Shown piece by piece: positions 14,793 through 21,717 of a stretch of DNA of 33,506 nucleotides. The stretch's first letter is position 1; each line of letters opens with the position of its first letter. Source of the stretch: Dehalococcoidia bacterium (GTDB taxonomy: Bacteria; Chloroflexota; Dehalococcoidia; UBA2979). The DNA lies in the NCBI GenBank assembly GCA_019694855.1, contig JAIBBD010000022.1, forward strand, positions 1 through 33,506. The letters run 5' to 3'. Below the pieces are notes generated by a model. That model saw only the letters and a list, made by a program, of their open reading frames with translations. It was not told the origin of the DNA and ran no database searches. The position numbers were made by a program, and so were the translations under genes.

Positions 14793-15956
14793 CTAGGCCC
14801 GAGCGGCGGCCAGTGCCTGAAATAGGGTGCGGTCGAAGTCGGACGTGTTCTCGGATTCTTCCTTCGCGGCGATCCCCTGGCGAGTCACGACCGTGTCGTA
14901 GCCCGGGAAGACGTAGATCTTCTGATCCATCGCCCCGAGCGCGGCCACCCAGTCATCGGGGGCATTGCGGATGTCACGGCGCCCCATTAGCCACCAGAGC
15001 AGTCCGTAGTCCGCCTTGAGCCGCGATGGCTTCCATGCCTCATCGTACCAGGCAGCCTGGACGATCCGTCTGTCGATCCAGCTACCTCGATGTAGCGACA
15101 CGATGCCAAACCTGGCCATGTCCCGGGCCGTCAGTGCGAGACCCCAGATCGCTGCGCCCGTCGCGTCCTGGTCGGCGGTCGGCCGAGGCGCCCACTTCGC
15201 CGCCGTGGACACACCGATGGTGTCGAAGATCCAGCGGCGCGAGAGGGTGTTGATGTCGGTGGCAGTGGCTTGTTCGAGAAGCGGCCTCGTCTTCTGGTAG
15301 GCATCCGTGTTGTAGTCGTAGACCGTACCGGGGTCGGCGACCTTCTGCAGTGTTCGGGGACTCAATCCGCTGGAATGCGTCATGAGGTGGCGGATGGTAA
15401 TCCTCGCCTCGTCAGCGGTGGAGGCGTTCGACCAGCCGGGGGCGAGGTACTTCGAGACGGGGTCGTCGATCTTGAGCAGGCCCTTGTCCTGCGCGATCCC
15501 CAGCAGAGTGGATGCCACACTCTTCTGGACGGACGCGACGTCGTGCGGCGTCCCGGGGGAGACATCCGCGAACAACTCGACGCCGGGGAAGTAGTTCTCG
15601 GTGACGATGCGACCGCCCGTCACGACCATGAAGGTCGCCGTCTTGTTCTCCTTGACGAACGAGACCAAGCGGTCGATTCCCGCGGCTGACCAGCCCGCCG
15701 CCTTGAGGTCGGTGTGTTCCCAGTCTCCGGTGGGCGGTGGGAAGTAGTCAGCGTTCGCCGAAGGCGTCGCACGCGAGGAGCTGGTGGAGGTTGAGGCAGC
15801 AGTTGCCGTCGAAGCCAAGCCAGGAGTGGCCTCACGGTCCTTACCGTCGGCTTCCCTGGCTCCGCAGGCGAGGAGCGCCGCCGCAGGCAGGACAGCGAGG
15901 TTGGTGAGAAACGCGCGCCTTCCTCGAGTCCGAGTCGCGGTCGGATCGATAGCCAT
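14793..15956 (-). CDS. Class C beta-lactamase-fold serine hydrolase, exported lipoprotein
   Basis: A 387-residue protein from ATG 15956 with a CTGGAGGA site. The N-terminus has a twin-arginine stretch (TRGRRAFLTNLAVL) and a lipobox-like ALLAC with Cys at 31, so it is probably Tat-exported and lipidated. The S-x-x-K motif is at 142-145 (ASVQKSVAS). A Tyr/Asn segment follows (TVYDYNTDAY, ~211-220), as in 6-aminohexanoate-dimer-hydrolase and esterase relatives, then MTHSSGLSPR and GLALTARDMARFGIVSLHRG. The family covers esterases, amidases and D-amino acid peptidases more often than true antibiotic resistance enzymes, so no resistance function should be assumed. The gene is single, with a 16-bp palindrome 79 bases upstream. 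Confidence 0.9.
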   Translation of the reverse strand: MAIDPTATRTRGRRAFLTNLAVLPAAALLACGAREADGKDREATPGLASTATAASTSTSSSRATPSANADYFPPPTGDWEHTDLKAAGWSAAGIDRLVSFVKENKTATFMVVTGGRIVTENYFPGVELFADVSPGTPHDVASVQKSVASTLLGIAQDKGLLKIDDPVSKYLAPGWSNASTADEARITIRHLMTHSSGLSPRTLQKVADPGTVYDYNTDAYQKTRPLLEQATATDINTLSRRWIFDTIGVSTAAKWAPRPTADQDATGAAIWGLALTARDMARFGIVSLHRGSWIDRRIVQAAWYDEAWKPSRLKADYGLLWWLMGRRDIRNAPDDWVAALGAMDQKIYVFPGYDTVVTRQGIAAKEESENTSDFDRTLFQALAAARA

Positions 15957-16034
15957 CGCGTGTCCTCCAGGCGAGCACCACTCAACTCACGATGAGATTC
16001 ATAACACCGGGAGGACACAGCGTGCGTGCTGCAA

Positions 16035-16050
16035 CGACACGATCGTGTCG
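16035..16050. promoter_or_regulatory. 16-bp perfect palindrome, candidate operator
   Basis: CGACACGATCGTGTCG is perfectly self-complementary with no spacer. It lies 79 bp upstream of the start of the serine-hydrolase gene, in a 278-bp region without genes. This length and symmetry suit a dimeric repressor site, but no regulator gene is adjacent. Confidence 0.4.
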
Positions 16051-16139
16051 AGGCCAGTCCCACGGCTCGACGTCGCGGAAGTTGCCGTAACCCTCGGAAC
16101 CTCAGCGCCTGTTTTTCTCGGGGTCGGCGACGATGCGAT

Positions 16140-16235
16140 GCGGACATCGGCACGATCGCGATGATGACTGGGTCACGGCGCACCCGCGTCCGGCCTCACC
16201 CCCGGTATCCAGTTCGACGCTTTGCCGATGTCCGC
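16140..16235. repeat. 13-bp perfect inverted repeat
   Basis: GCGGACATCGGCA at 16140-16152 and its exact reverse complement at 16223-16235 are separated by 70 bases. The right arm touches the stop codon of the alpha/beta hydrolase (TAG at 16235-16237, minus strand), so in its mRNA the arms could pair as a 3' structure. It could also be a relic of a small mobile element, but no flanking target duplication was seen. Confidence 0.5.
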
Positions 16236-17146
16236 TAGGTGCTGGCGAGTTCGGTGACCGTCAGTTGCTGCCGCAGGAACGCGCCGGCGCGGTCGATCGC
16301 CTCCTGGCCCTCGGGGATGACGGGGGCGTAGGCCTGGAAGACATGGATCATCTCGGGCCACACCTCGAGGGTCACGTCGACGCCGGCCTGCCGTGCGCGG
16401 CTGGCGAGCACGGTCGAATCGTCGAGGAAGGCCTCGGCCTCGCCGACCTGGATCATGAGCGGGGGGAGCCCGGCGAGGCCGGCGTAGACGGGCGACGCGA
16501 GCGGATGGCGCGGGTCGGCGCCCGCGAGATAGGCGTCGGCCATCGTATGGATGTTGCCGGCGCCAAAGCGGACGTACGACTCACCGGAAGCGAGCATGTC
16601 CGCCCAGGGGGACATGAGGAGACCGGCCCGCGGCAGCGGCAGGCCACGGTCTCGGACGTTGATCAGTGTGGCGAGCGCCAGCCCGCCGCCAGCTGAGTCA
16701 CCCGCGATCGCCATCGACGAAGCGACCGAGGTGCCCTCGGGGCCGTGGTCGCGCATCCACGCCAGGGCGTGGACGGCGTCGTCGACCGCGGCGGGGAAGG
16801 GCGCCTCGGGCGCGAGGCGGTAGTCGAGGACGAGCACGGCGCAGCCGGAGGCGCGGGACAGGCGGCCGGCCAGCTCGCGATGTGTTGCTGGCGAACCCAT
16901 GACATAACCGCCGCCGTGGAGGAGCAGCAGGCGCCGGCTGGTATCCGCGCCGGGCCAGCAGACCCATTCGCCTCGGACGCCGTCGACCTCGACCGGGTGT
17001 ACGTCGGTGCCAGGGCTGACCGGGAACGCCCGGCCCTCCATCGCGGTGCGCATGGCGCCGAAGTCGGGTGGATCGCCGAGGGGCGGGGCAGCGGCCTGGG
17101 CCGCCTCGAGCCGGACGAGCAGTTGCTTGAATTCCTCGGACGCCAT
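16235..17146 (-). CDS. HSL-family alpha/beta hydrolase (esterase/lipase)
   Basis: A 303-residue protein from ATG 17146 behind GGGAGGAA; an in-frame ATG at 17197 is less well placed. The oxyanion motif HGGGY lies at 77-81 and the nucleophile elbow GDSAGGG has Ser at 151. The catalytic acid is in VGEAEAFLDDS and the catalytic His in EMIHVFQAYAP near 277. This order and spacing are those of the hormone-sensitive-lipase/acetyl-hydrolase family (family IV esterases), which cleave short-chain carboxylic esters. There is no signal peptide, so it is cytoplasmic. It follows the sortase gene by 111 bases on the same strand; a 13-bp imperfect-centre palindrome (17229-17241) sits in that gap. Confidence 0.93.
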   Translation of the reverse strand: MASEEFKQLLVRLEAAQAAAPPLGDPPDFGAMRTAMEGRAFPVSPGTDVHPVEVDGVRGEWVCWPGADTSRRLLLLHGGGYVMGSPATHRELAGRLSRASGCAVLVLDYRLAPEAPFPAAVDDAVHALAWMRDHGPEGTSVASSMAIAGDSAGGGLALATLINVRDRGLPLPRAGLLMSPWADMLASGESYVRFGAGNIHTMADAYLAGADPRHPLASPVYAGLAGLPPLMIQVGEAEAFLDDSTVLASRARQAGVDVTLEVWPEMIHVFQAYAPVIPEGQEAIDRAGAFLRQQLTVTELAST

Positions 17147-17257
17147 GGGTGAGTTCCTCCCGTACTGCGGGGGATGTTGTACCTCGGGCGGGGGCATTTC
17201 AAGCGTGGACGCCGTGAGGAGGGCGTCGCGGCCAATGGCCGTGGTGTACGGAGGGGC

Positions 17258-17977
17258 TTACTCGATGCGTCTGGCCTGCACGACGTCGCGGTCGAGGTAT
17301 TCACCGAAGCGGGAACCCGGTGCATAGACGATGCGACCGCCGCAGGTGATGAGGGTGATCCATTCCTCGTTCCGGGGGCGGGCGCTGGGCCAGATGACTT
17401 CGCCCATAGGAATGGTGGCGTCGTCGTAGCGGACGTTCGTCATGACCTCGTATTTGTACTGGATGCCGTTGTCCATCGTGACGACGATGAGGTCGCCGGG
17501 TACGGCGAGGTGCAGCGCGTAGAAGGGGCCGTGGTTGAGGTTCCAGGTTTCGTGCGCCGAGAAGACCGAATTGGCTCCCCAGCCGGGCTTGGGGTAGTCG
17601 TAGTACCAGCCGATGGCGTAGACGCCGTCGGTGGGCGTCTGCATCTGCCCCCCGATCACGGCGATCGGCTCGACGTAGTTGTTGATGCCGAGTCGTGGCA
17701 TTGAAAGGCGGGCGACGGCGCCATCATAGGGCGGGGGCGTGGGCTCGGGGGTTGGCTCTGGAGTCGGCGACGGGGTCGGGGGCGGGGTGGGGTTGGGGGT
17801 CGGCGCGGCGGTGGGTGTGGAGGCGGGCGTCGCGATGTTCTGCACCCGCGGGTCGGACTCGCCCCCACTCGAGATCGCGAATACGAGCCCCGCGGATGCC
17901 AGCAGCACGATGAGGGCGACCGCGGCGGCGATGGCCTGGTTTCGACGGGTGGCGAGGAGGTGTGGGAGGCGATCCAA
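17258..17977 (-). CDS. Sortase family transpeptidase
   Basis: A 239-residue protein with a TTG start at 17977 and GAGG upstream. An N-terminal membrane helix (AIAAAVALIVLLASAGLVFA) is followed by a Pro/Thr-rich spacer (PTPSPTPEPTPEPTPPP) and a sortase domain. Catalytic His is in VFSAHETWN, Cys in WITLITCGG, and the likely Arg in EYLDRDVVQARR. The beta-barrel strands ARLSMPRLGINNYVEPI and HLAVPGDLIVVTMDNGIQY fit as well. Such enzymes attach LPXTG-like proteins to peptidoglycan or join pilin subunits. No substrate with a C-terminal sorting signal is encoded nearby, so it acts on targets elsewhere or belongs to a different, orphan class common in Chloroflexota. Confidence 0.88.
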   Translation of the reverse strand: MDRLPHLLATRRNQAIAAAVALIVLLASAGLVFAISSGGESDPRVQNIATPASTPTAAPTPNPTPPPTPSPTPEPTPEPTPPPYDGAVARLSMPRLGINNYVEPIAVIGGQMQTPTDGVYAIGWYYDYPKPGWGANSVFSAHETWNLNHGPFYALHLAVPGDLIVVTMDNGIQYKYEVMTNVRYDDATIPMGEVIWPSARPRNEEWITLITCGGRIVYAPGSRFGEYLDRDVVQARRIE

Positions 17978-18205
17978 CGTTCTTGCCTCGTGCCGTGGTC
18001 GGTTTGGGGGAGCGTGCCTTCCAAGCTAACGCGGCGTTCAAGCGGATGTGTGATCGGCAGCGGCATGTGCGCGCGGGTGAGGGATCGTTTCGTGCCCGGA
18101 GGCCTGCGGGAGCTATCCCGTTGTGAAGCAGCAAACGCGCGGCCAAGCTGCCTCCCTGAATCCTTCCTCCACGCCGCAGGTAGGGGGGCAGTCAGGGACG
18201 TCTCG

Positions 18206-18328
18206 GCACGAGTGAGTTTCAAGGGTCAAGTCACGATTCCGCGACCGGTGTGTGACGAACTGACCATCAGGGCCGCAGGCCACCGCTGCGATGGCCTGCA
18301 AACGCCCGACAGCGGGCGAATGCCTAGT
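18206..18328 (+). pseudogene. Remnant of a SpoVT/AbrB-type DNA-binding antitoxin
   Basis: In one plus-strand frame the text reads ARVSFKGQVTIPRPVCDELT, then IRAAGHRCDGLQTPDSGR. This mirrors the AbrB core 'R-V-S-S-K-G-Q-V-T-I-P-x-x-V-R-D-x-L-G-I-R-x-G-D'. Differences from that core include S to F, R to C and G to T, and the expected continuation is lost. A GTG at 18212 could start it, but there is no ribosome binding site. I take it as a decayed antitoxin relic, with no toxin partner visible around it. A chance match is possible but unlikely over about 20 positions. Confidence 0.45.
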
Positions 18329-18533
18329 TATTCGGCCCGGCGGAATCAGGAGTCATCGACGGTACGAACACGCCGAAGGTGTTGGGGTTCTGCGAGCCAC
18401 CCGGCACGAAGAATCCGATGGTGTTCGAATTCGGGTCACCGACGTGAGTCACGTGGCAATTGCTGGCGGCACACGCCGATGCACTGCCGGGCATGAATGA
18501 CAGCGCCGACACGAGGACCACGGCTGCTCCCAC
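18324..18533 (-). CDS. Tiny secreted protein with a repeated F-V-P motif
   Basis: A 69-residue frame from GTG 18533. A CTG codon at 18545 would add L-K-K-F, giving the basic N-terminus a signal peptide should have, and has AAGGG nine bases before it, so the real start may be that non-standard codon. Residues ~1-20 are a signal peptide (GAAVVLVSALSFMPGSASA). The mature part has two Cys (CAASNCHVTHVG) and two similar tandem units, DPNSNTIGFFVPGG and SQNPNTFGVFVPSM, then a Pro/Asn tail. I do not recognise a family; it should be exported. It lies between the sortase and tmRNA genes but has no sorting signal. Confidence 0.5.
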   Translation of the reverse strand: MGAAVVLVSALSFMPGSASACAASNCHVTHVGDPNSNTIGFFVPGGSQNPNTFGVFVPSMTPDSAGPNN

Positions 18534-18683
18534 GAACTTCTTCAGGTCATACCGCCCTTCTCAGGCACTGGTGAGGACGAAAGCTCTAGCACAGGGTCCT
18601 TTGTAGCCGCCTCAGGAGTTGGCAGGCCGGCTCAGTCGCAAGCGGTGGCTGCATCTGAGGATTCCCGGCGCGGGGAACATCAA

Positions 18684-18709
18684 GGAAGCCCGCCAGGAGG
18701 CGGGCTTCC
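18684..18709 (-). terminator. Terminator of the tmRNA gene
   Basis: An 11-bp perfect stem (GGAAGCCCGCC at 18684-18694, GGCGGGCTTCC at 18699-18709) with a 4-nt loop lies 10 bases beyond the tmRNA 3' CCA. On the minus strand TTGATGTTCC follows, a weak T-rich tail. Confidence 0.8.
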
Positions 18710-18719
18710 GAAGCAGGTC

Positions 18720-19073
18720 TGGTGGAGACGGGGGAGAATTGAACTCCCCGTCCAGTGAACCTTCGTCGAGGATCTACTACGGGTGTAGCCAGCGGTTGGT
18801 CTTGCTGCGCGTCCTCCACTGGCCAGGGGCCACGCAGCCAGTCTCAGTGGTCTTAGCCGTCGAGGCCTGAGGCGCACCTCGACAGAGCGGCCCGGCTAGT
18901 CGTCGCCTCGTCCCGGCCCGTCGGGCTGAGGCCGGATGAGACGTCGCCGCTTAGTTAGGCAGCGAGGGCGAGCTTGTTTTCGCCAGTTACTTTTTGCCAC
19001 CTGATTAGCGAGGGTGATGGCACCTCGACCCGCAATCCGCGTCCGTCAGTCCCTGTCGAGTCCTTTCGTCCCC
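18720..19073 (-). ncRNA. ssrA: Transfer-messenger RNA (tmRNA)
   Basis: About 354 nt, one-piece form. The 5' end GGGGACG (19073-19067) pairs with CGTCTCC next to the encoded ACCA at the 3' end (18720-18723), allowing one G-U pair. The T arm has the GTTCAATTC loop flanked by a GC-rich stem, and the 5' part reads GGACTCGACAGGGA, as in other tmRNAs. The tag frame follows AAAAAGTAACT and encodes GENKLALAA before TAA. It rescues stalled ribosomes with SmpB, whose gene lies 40 bases upstream on the same strand. The CCA is encoded. Ends are inferred by pairing, not by alignment. Confidence 0.95.
18955..18984 (-). other. tmRNA proteolysis-tag reading frame (GENKLALAA)
   Basis: Nine codons starting on GGC (Gly) and ending in TAA. 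The resume codon is set by the preceding AGTAACT, aligned with the AATAGTC of E. coli. The C-terminal LALAA is the usual ClpXP degron. A Gly-Glu start rather than Ala is, from memory, seen in Dehalococcoides (GERELVLAG), which supports the class assignment. Confidence 0.8.
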
Positions 19074-19113
19074 AGGTTGGTGTTGCCTCGAGCACTGCTC
19101 GACGCCCACGTTG

Positions 19114-19584
19114 TCAGCGCTGGGCGTGGCGCAGCGCGCGCTGCATGGAGCGTTCGGACTCGCGCTTGGCGATGGCCTGGCGCTTGTCGTAGCTCTTTCG
19201 CCCTCGGACCAGGCCGAGTTCCACTTTGGCGAGGCCTTCATGCAGGTAGAGCCGAAGGGGGACGATGGTCGTCCGCGGCTGTTCCCGCATTTCTTGCTCC
19301 AGCCGGTCGAGTTCGCGTCGATGGAGGAGCAGACGCCGAGGCCTCAGCGGCTCGTGGTTCTCGCGTGCCGGGAGGTAGGGGGCGATGTGCACATTATACA
19401 GCCAGAGGTCGCCGTCTCGGAATCGGGCGTAGCCCTCGGCGATGTTGGCCTTGCCCTCGCGGATCGACTTGATCTCGGAGCCGACGAGGGAGATGCCGGC
19501 CTCGAGCTCGTCGAGGACGTCGTACTCGAACCGCGCGCGACGGTTGGCGGCGACGGTGGTGCCTCGGGGCTCGCGCTTGGGCAC
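19114..19584 (-). CDS. smpB: SsrA-binding protein SmpB
   Basis: A 156-residue protein, the usual length, with a GTG start at 19584. Recognisable parts are the N-terminal NRRARFEYDVLDELEAGISL, VGSEIKSIREGKANIAEGYA, the central YNVHIAPYLPARENHEPLRP, RRLLLHRRELDRLEQEM and the basic C-terminal tail RGRKSYDKRQAIAKRESERS that enters the ribosomal mRNA channel. It binds tmRNA and is essential for trans-translation. It lies between ctpA and ssrA, all on the minus strand. Confidence 0.97.
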   Translation of the reverse strand: MPKREPRGTTVAANRRARFEYDVLDELEAGISLVGSEIKSIREGKANIAEGYARFRDGDLWLYNVHIAPYLPARENHEPLRPRRLLLHRRELDRLEQEMREQPRTTIVPLRLYLHEGLAKVELGLVRGRKSYDKRQAIAKRESERSMQRALRHAQR

Positions 19585-19612
19585 GGGCGTCCTTTCGGTC
19601 GGGCAGGCGGTG

Positions 19613-19634
19613 GGGCGGGCAGGGGAGCCCGCCC
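19613..19634 (-). terminator. Hairpin between ctpA and smpB
   Basis: GGGCGGGC (19613-19620) and GCCCGCCC (19627-19634) form an 8-bp stem. It lies in the 64-bp gap between ctpA and smpB and could be a terminator or a processing/attenuation site. No T tract. Confidence 0.45.
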
Positions 19635-19648
19635 TCTACGTTACATAA

Positions 19649-20914
19649 TTATCTAGTAGCCTGCGGGGTGGGGTTGCGCAGCGCGTCGATAGCGCGGAAG
19701 ACCGCGATGTCGCGCTGCTGGTCGATGTCGTCGGGCGTGAGGGTGACCAGGATGTTGGGGTTCACGCCGGCGCCTTCGATCTGGTTGCGGTTGGGGGTGA
19801 GCCAGCGCGCGATCGAGACGTAGACGGCGCCGCCGTTCTTGAGTTCGCGGACGTGGTTGACCGTGCCCTTGCCGAAGGAGCGGGAGCCGACGACGGTGGC
19901 GCGGCCGTTCTCCTGGAGGGCGGCGGCGAGGACCTCGGAGCCGGAGGCGGAGAATTCGTCCTGCACGATGGCGATGGGCAGGTTGGTCAGCGTGCCGGCG
20001 CGGGCGTCGAAGCGCTGCTCCTTGCCGTCCTTGTCGACCTGGGTCAGCATCGCGCCCTTGTCGAGGAACATGTCGGCGATCTGGAGGGTCTCGTTGAGGA
20101 GCCCCCCGGGGTTCCCTCGGACGTCGATGATGAAGCCCTTCACGTTGCGGTTGAGGGCGTTGCGGATCTCGGTCTGGAGCTCGTTGGGGGTGCGCGAGGT
20201 GAACGAGCTGATGCGGATGTAGGCGATATCGCCGGCCTCGGCGCCGGAGGCGTCCTTGAGCGTGCCGCCGGGCGGGCGGGTATCGACGGAGGCGACGAGG
20301 ACATCGTCACGAGTCAGCTTGTAGGTCTGCTGCGAGCCGTCGGCGTGCTGGAGCTTGAGCTCGACCGTGGAGCCCTTGGGGCCACGGATCTTGAGGACGG
20401 CCTTCTCGACGCTCCAGCCGGTGGCGTCCTCGCCATTCACGGCGAGGACGCGGTCGCCGCCCTGGATGCCGGCGCGGGCAGCAGGGGTGTCGGCGAGCGG
20501 TCGAACGATGACGACATAATCGCCTTCCTTGGCAACGGTGGCGCCGATGCCCTGGAAGGCTCCGGAGAAGTCGTCCTTGGAGAGGGCGTAGGTCTTCGGG
20601 TCAATGTACGTGGAGTGGGGGTCGTTGAGCTGGGTGAAGATCCCCTGGATGGCGCCCTGGTAGAGCAGGTTGGGGTCGGCGACTCGGGATTGGTCGACGA
20701 AGTCCTGCTGGAGGATGGCGATGATGTCCTGAAGGACGCTGGGATCGACGTCGCCAGTCTCGAGCGTCTTTGCGCTCGAGGTGGAGGCCGGCGTGGAGTC
20801 GTTGTGGTCGGGCTCGACGACGACGCGGGTGAGGAAACCGACGGCGAAGAGCATCGAGGCGATGAGGACGGAGACGACCGCCAGCAGCACATTACGGAGG
20901 CCGTTTTGGCCCAT
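19649..20914 (-). CDS. ctpA: C-terminal processing peptidase (S41 family, CtpA-like)
   Basis: A 421-residue protein from ATG 20914 with AAGGAG upstream. A signal anchor is at ~7-28 (VLLAVVSVLIASMLFAVGFL). An S41 N-terminal segment follows (LLYQGAIQGIFTQLNDPHST, YIDPK), then a PDZ domain (FQGIGATVAKEGDYVVIVRP, AGIQGGDRVLAVNGEDATGW), then the protease core. The nucleophile segment is DEFSASGSEVLAAALQENG around residue 325 and the lysine is in RSFGKGTVN about 25 residues later, the Ser-Lys dyad of the family. GFIIDVRGNPGGLLNETLQI is also diagnostic. It degrades or trims exported proteins from their C-termini. Its neighbours smpB and ssrA are also quality-control genes. Confidence 0.96.
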   Translation of the reverse strand: MGQNGLRNVLLAVVSVLIASMLFAVGFLTRVVVEPDHNDSTPASTSSAKTLETGDVDPSVLQDIIAILQQDFVDQSRVADPNLLYQGAIQGIFTQLNDPHSTYIDPKTYALSKDDFSGAFQGIGATVAKEGDYVVIVRPLADTPAARAGIQGGDRVLAVNGEDATGWSVEKAVLKIRGPKGSTVELKLQHADGSQQTYKLTRDDVLVASVDTRPPGGTLKDASGAEAGDIAYIRISSFTSRTPNELQTEIRNALNRNVKGFIIDVRGNPGGLLNETLQIADMFLDKGAMLTQVDKDGKEQRFDARAGTLTNLPIAIVQDEFSASGSEVLAAALQENGRATVVGSRSFGKGTVNHVRELKNGGAVYVSIARWLTPNRNQIEGAGVNPNILVTLTPDDIDQQRDIAVFRAIDALRNPTPQATR

Positions 20915-21309
20915 GGGGGTCTCCTTCGGTGAGCGCGCGTGCTGGTGGGGTGCGGTCAGACGAGTCTATACCGCTTTCGGAGGGCGTTGGGAGAGACACC
21001 AGCCACATGGGGCATTGCGCACTATCTCGGTTATGTACTGCTGAACCAACGCTAGATTGAATGTCGGCCAAGGGATGGTGATTCGGCGAGTCCAGGGGAC
21101 GAGCCGCATCAGAGCCGTGCGCAGCACCGTGAGGCCGGCGGACGCGATGGACCAACTGTGGCGATTGAGGTTCATGGCGTTGCTCCGCGCGCCTCGACGG
21201 CCCCCCTCGCCGCAGCTGCTCGTCTCGGTGGGCGCGCTCCCCTTTCCTGATCAGGTACGCACCTAGGATTGCTCGCGGTTTGCACTCCCCGACTCATGAC
21301 GTCGAGGGG
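20915..21309. other. Intergenic stretch, no convincing gene
   Basis: About 395 bases upstream of ctpA (minus) and of the zinc-ribbon gene (plus). A 69-codon minus-strand frame (20966-21175, start MNLNRHSWSIASAG) has a GGAG at acceptable distance but no family resemblance, so it is left as an unsupported candidate. Base composition is less GC-rich than around it. No RNA gene was recognised. Confidence 0.35.
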
Positions 21310-21337
21310 TTGACCGGGTACCCGGTACGGGTATAAT
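21310..21337 (+). promoter_or_regulatory. Sigma-70-like promoter with palindromic spacer
   Basis: -35 TTGACC (21310-21315), a 16-bp spacer, -10 TATAAT (21332-21337). The spacer start holds the 12-bp palindrome CCGGGTACCCGG (21314-21325). CGGGTA-like words recur at 21315, 21328, 21354 and 21362, surrounding the expected start site, as in a repressor-bound promoter. It drives the small zinc-ribbon gene at 21398, leaving a leader of about 50 nt. Confidence 0.7.
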
Positions 21338-21397
21338 ACGGGGCATACCTATACGGGGTATCGGGTAGGTATGGACGATGGACGGGAGGAAACCACG

Positions 21398-21616
21398 ATG
21401 TGGACGTTGCGAGGTGAACTGCGGTGCCTCGCCTGCGGCCGGTACCTGGGGGACTTCGAGTCGCACCCGGAGCGGCACGGCAAGGATGACCTGCATGTCG
21501 TGGAGCCGGCGTTCGGTGCGCTGCGCGACCACGCGGTCAAGACGACACACGGGCTGCAGTGCTCGCACTGTGGCGGGCGCGTCCTGACTGAGCTGCAGGA
21601 GCGCATCGCGGCGTAG
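21398..21616 (+). CDS. Small zinc-ribbon protein
   Basis: A 72-residue protein from ATG 21398 with GGGAGGA eight bases upstream; an in-frame ATG at 21371 is less well placed. Two CxxC pairs (RCLACGRYLGDFE near the start and QCSHCGGRVLTEL near the end) should bind one zinc. The middle is charged with several His. I do not recognise a named family; such proteins are often small nucleic-acid- or protein-binding adaptors. It stands alone, with its own strong promoter and a good terminator, so it may be highly expressed. Confidence 0.8.
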   Translation: MWTLRGELRCLACGRYLGDFESHPERHGKDDLHVVEPAFGALRDHAVKTTHGLQCSHCGGRVLTELQERIAA

Positions 21617-21644
21617 GCTATACACCCGCGGTCTGATGAGGTGG

Positions 21645-21677
21645 ACGCCGGCGCAACTGCGCCGGCGTTTCGTTTGT
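21645..21677 (+). terminator. Rho-independent terminator of the zinc-ribbon gene
   Basis: A 10-bp perfect stem ACGCCGGCGC / GCGCCGGCGT (21645-21654, 21659-21668) with loop AACT, followed by TTCGTTTGT. It is the most canonical terminator in the window. Confidence 0.85.
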
Positions 21678-21717
21678 CCTCAATTGTCCTCGATCGACTG
21701 GCGCTCTCCGACGGTCG

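Noticed and set aside
14793-15956. Antibiotic-resistance beta-lactamase
   Set aside because: Only the fold and S-x-x-K are supported. The Tyr/Asn segment looks more like esterase/amidohydrolase relatives, so resistance is not claimed.
17740-17835. GC-rich simple repeat
   Set aside because: It encodes the Pro/Thr-rich spacer of the sortase, so it is coding sequence rather than an independent repeat.
20966-21175. 69-codon minus-strand frame with a possible ribosome binding site
   Set aside because: No family resemblance, no coding-like composition, and it lies in the upstream region of ctpA; kept only as an unsupported candidate.
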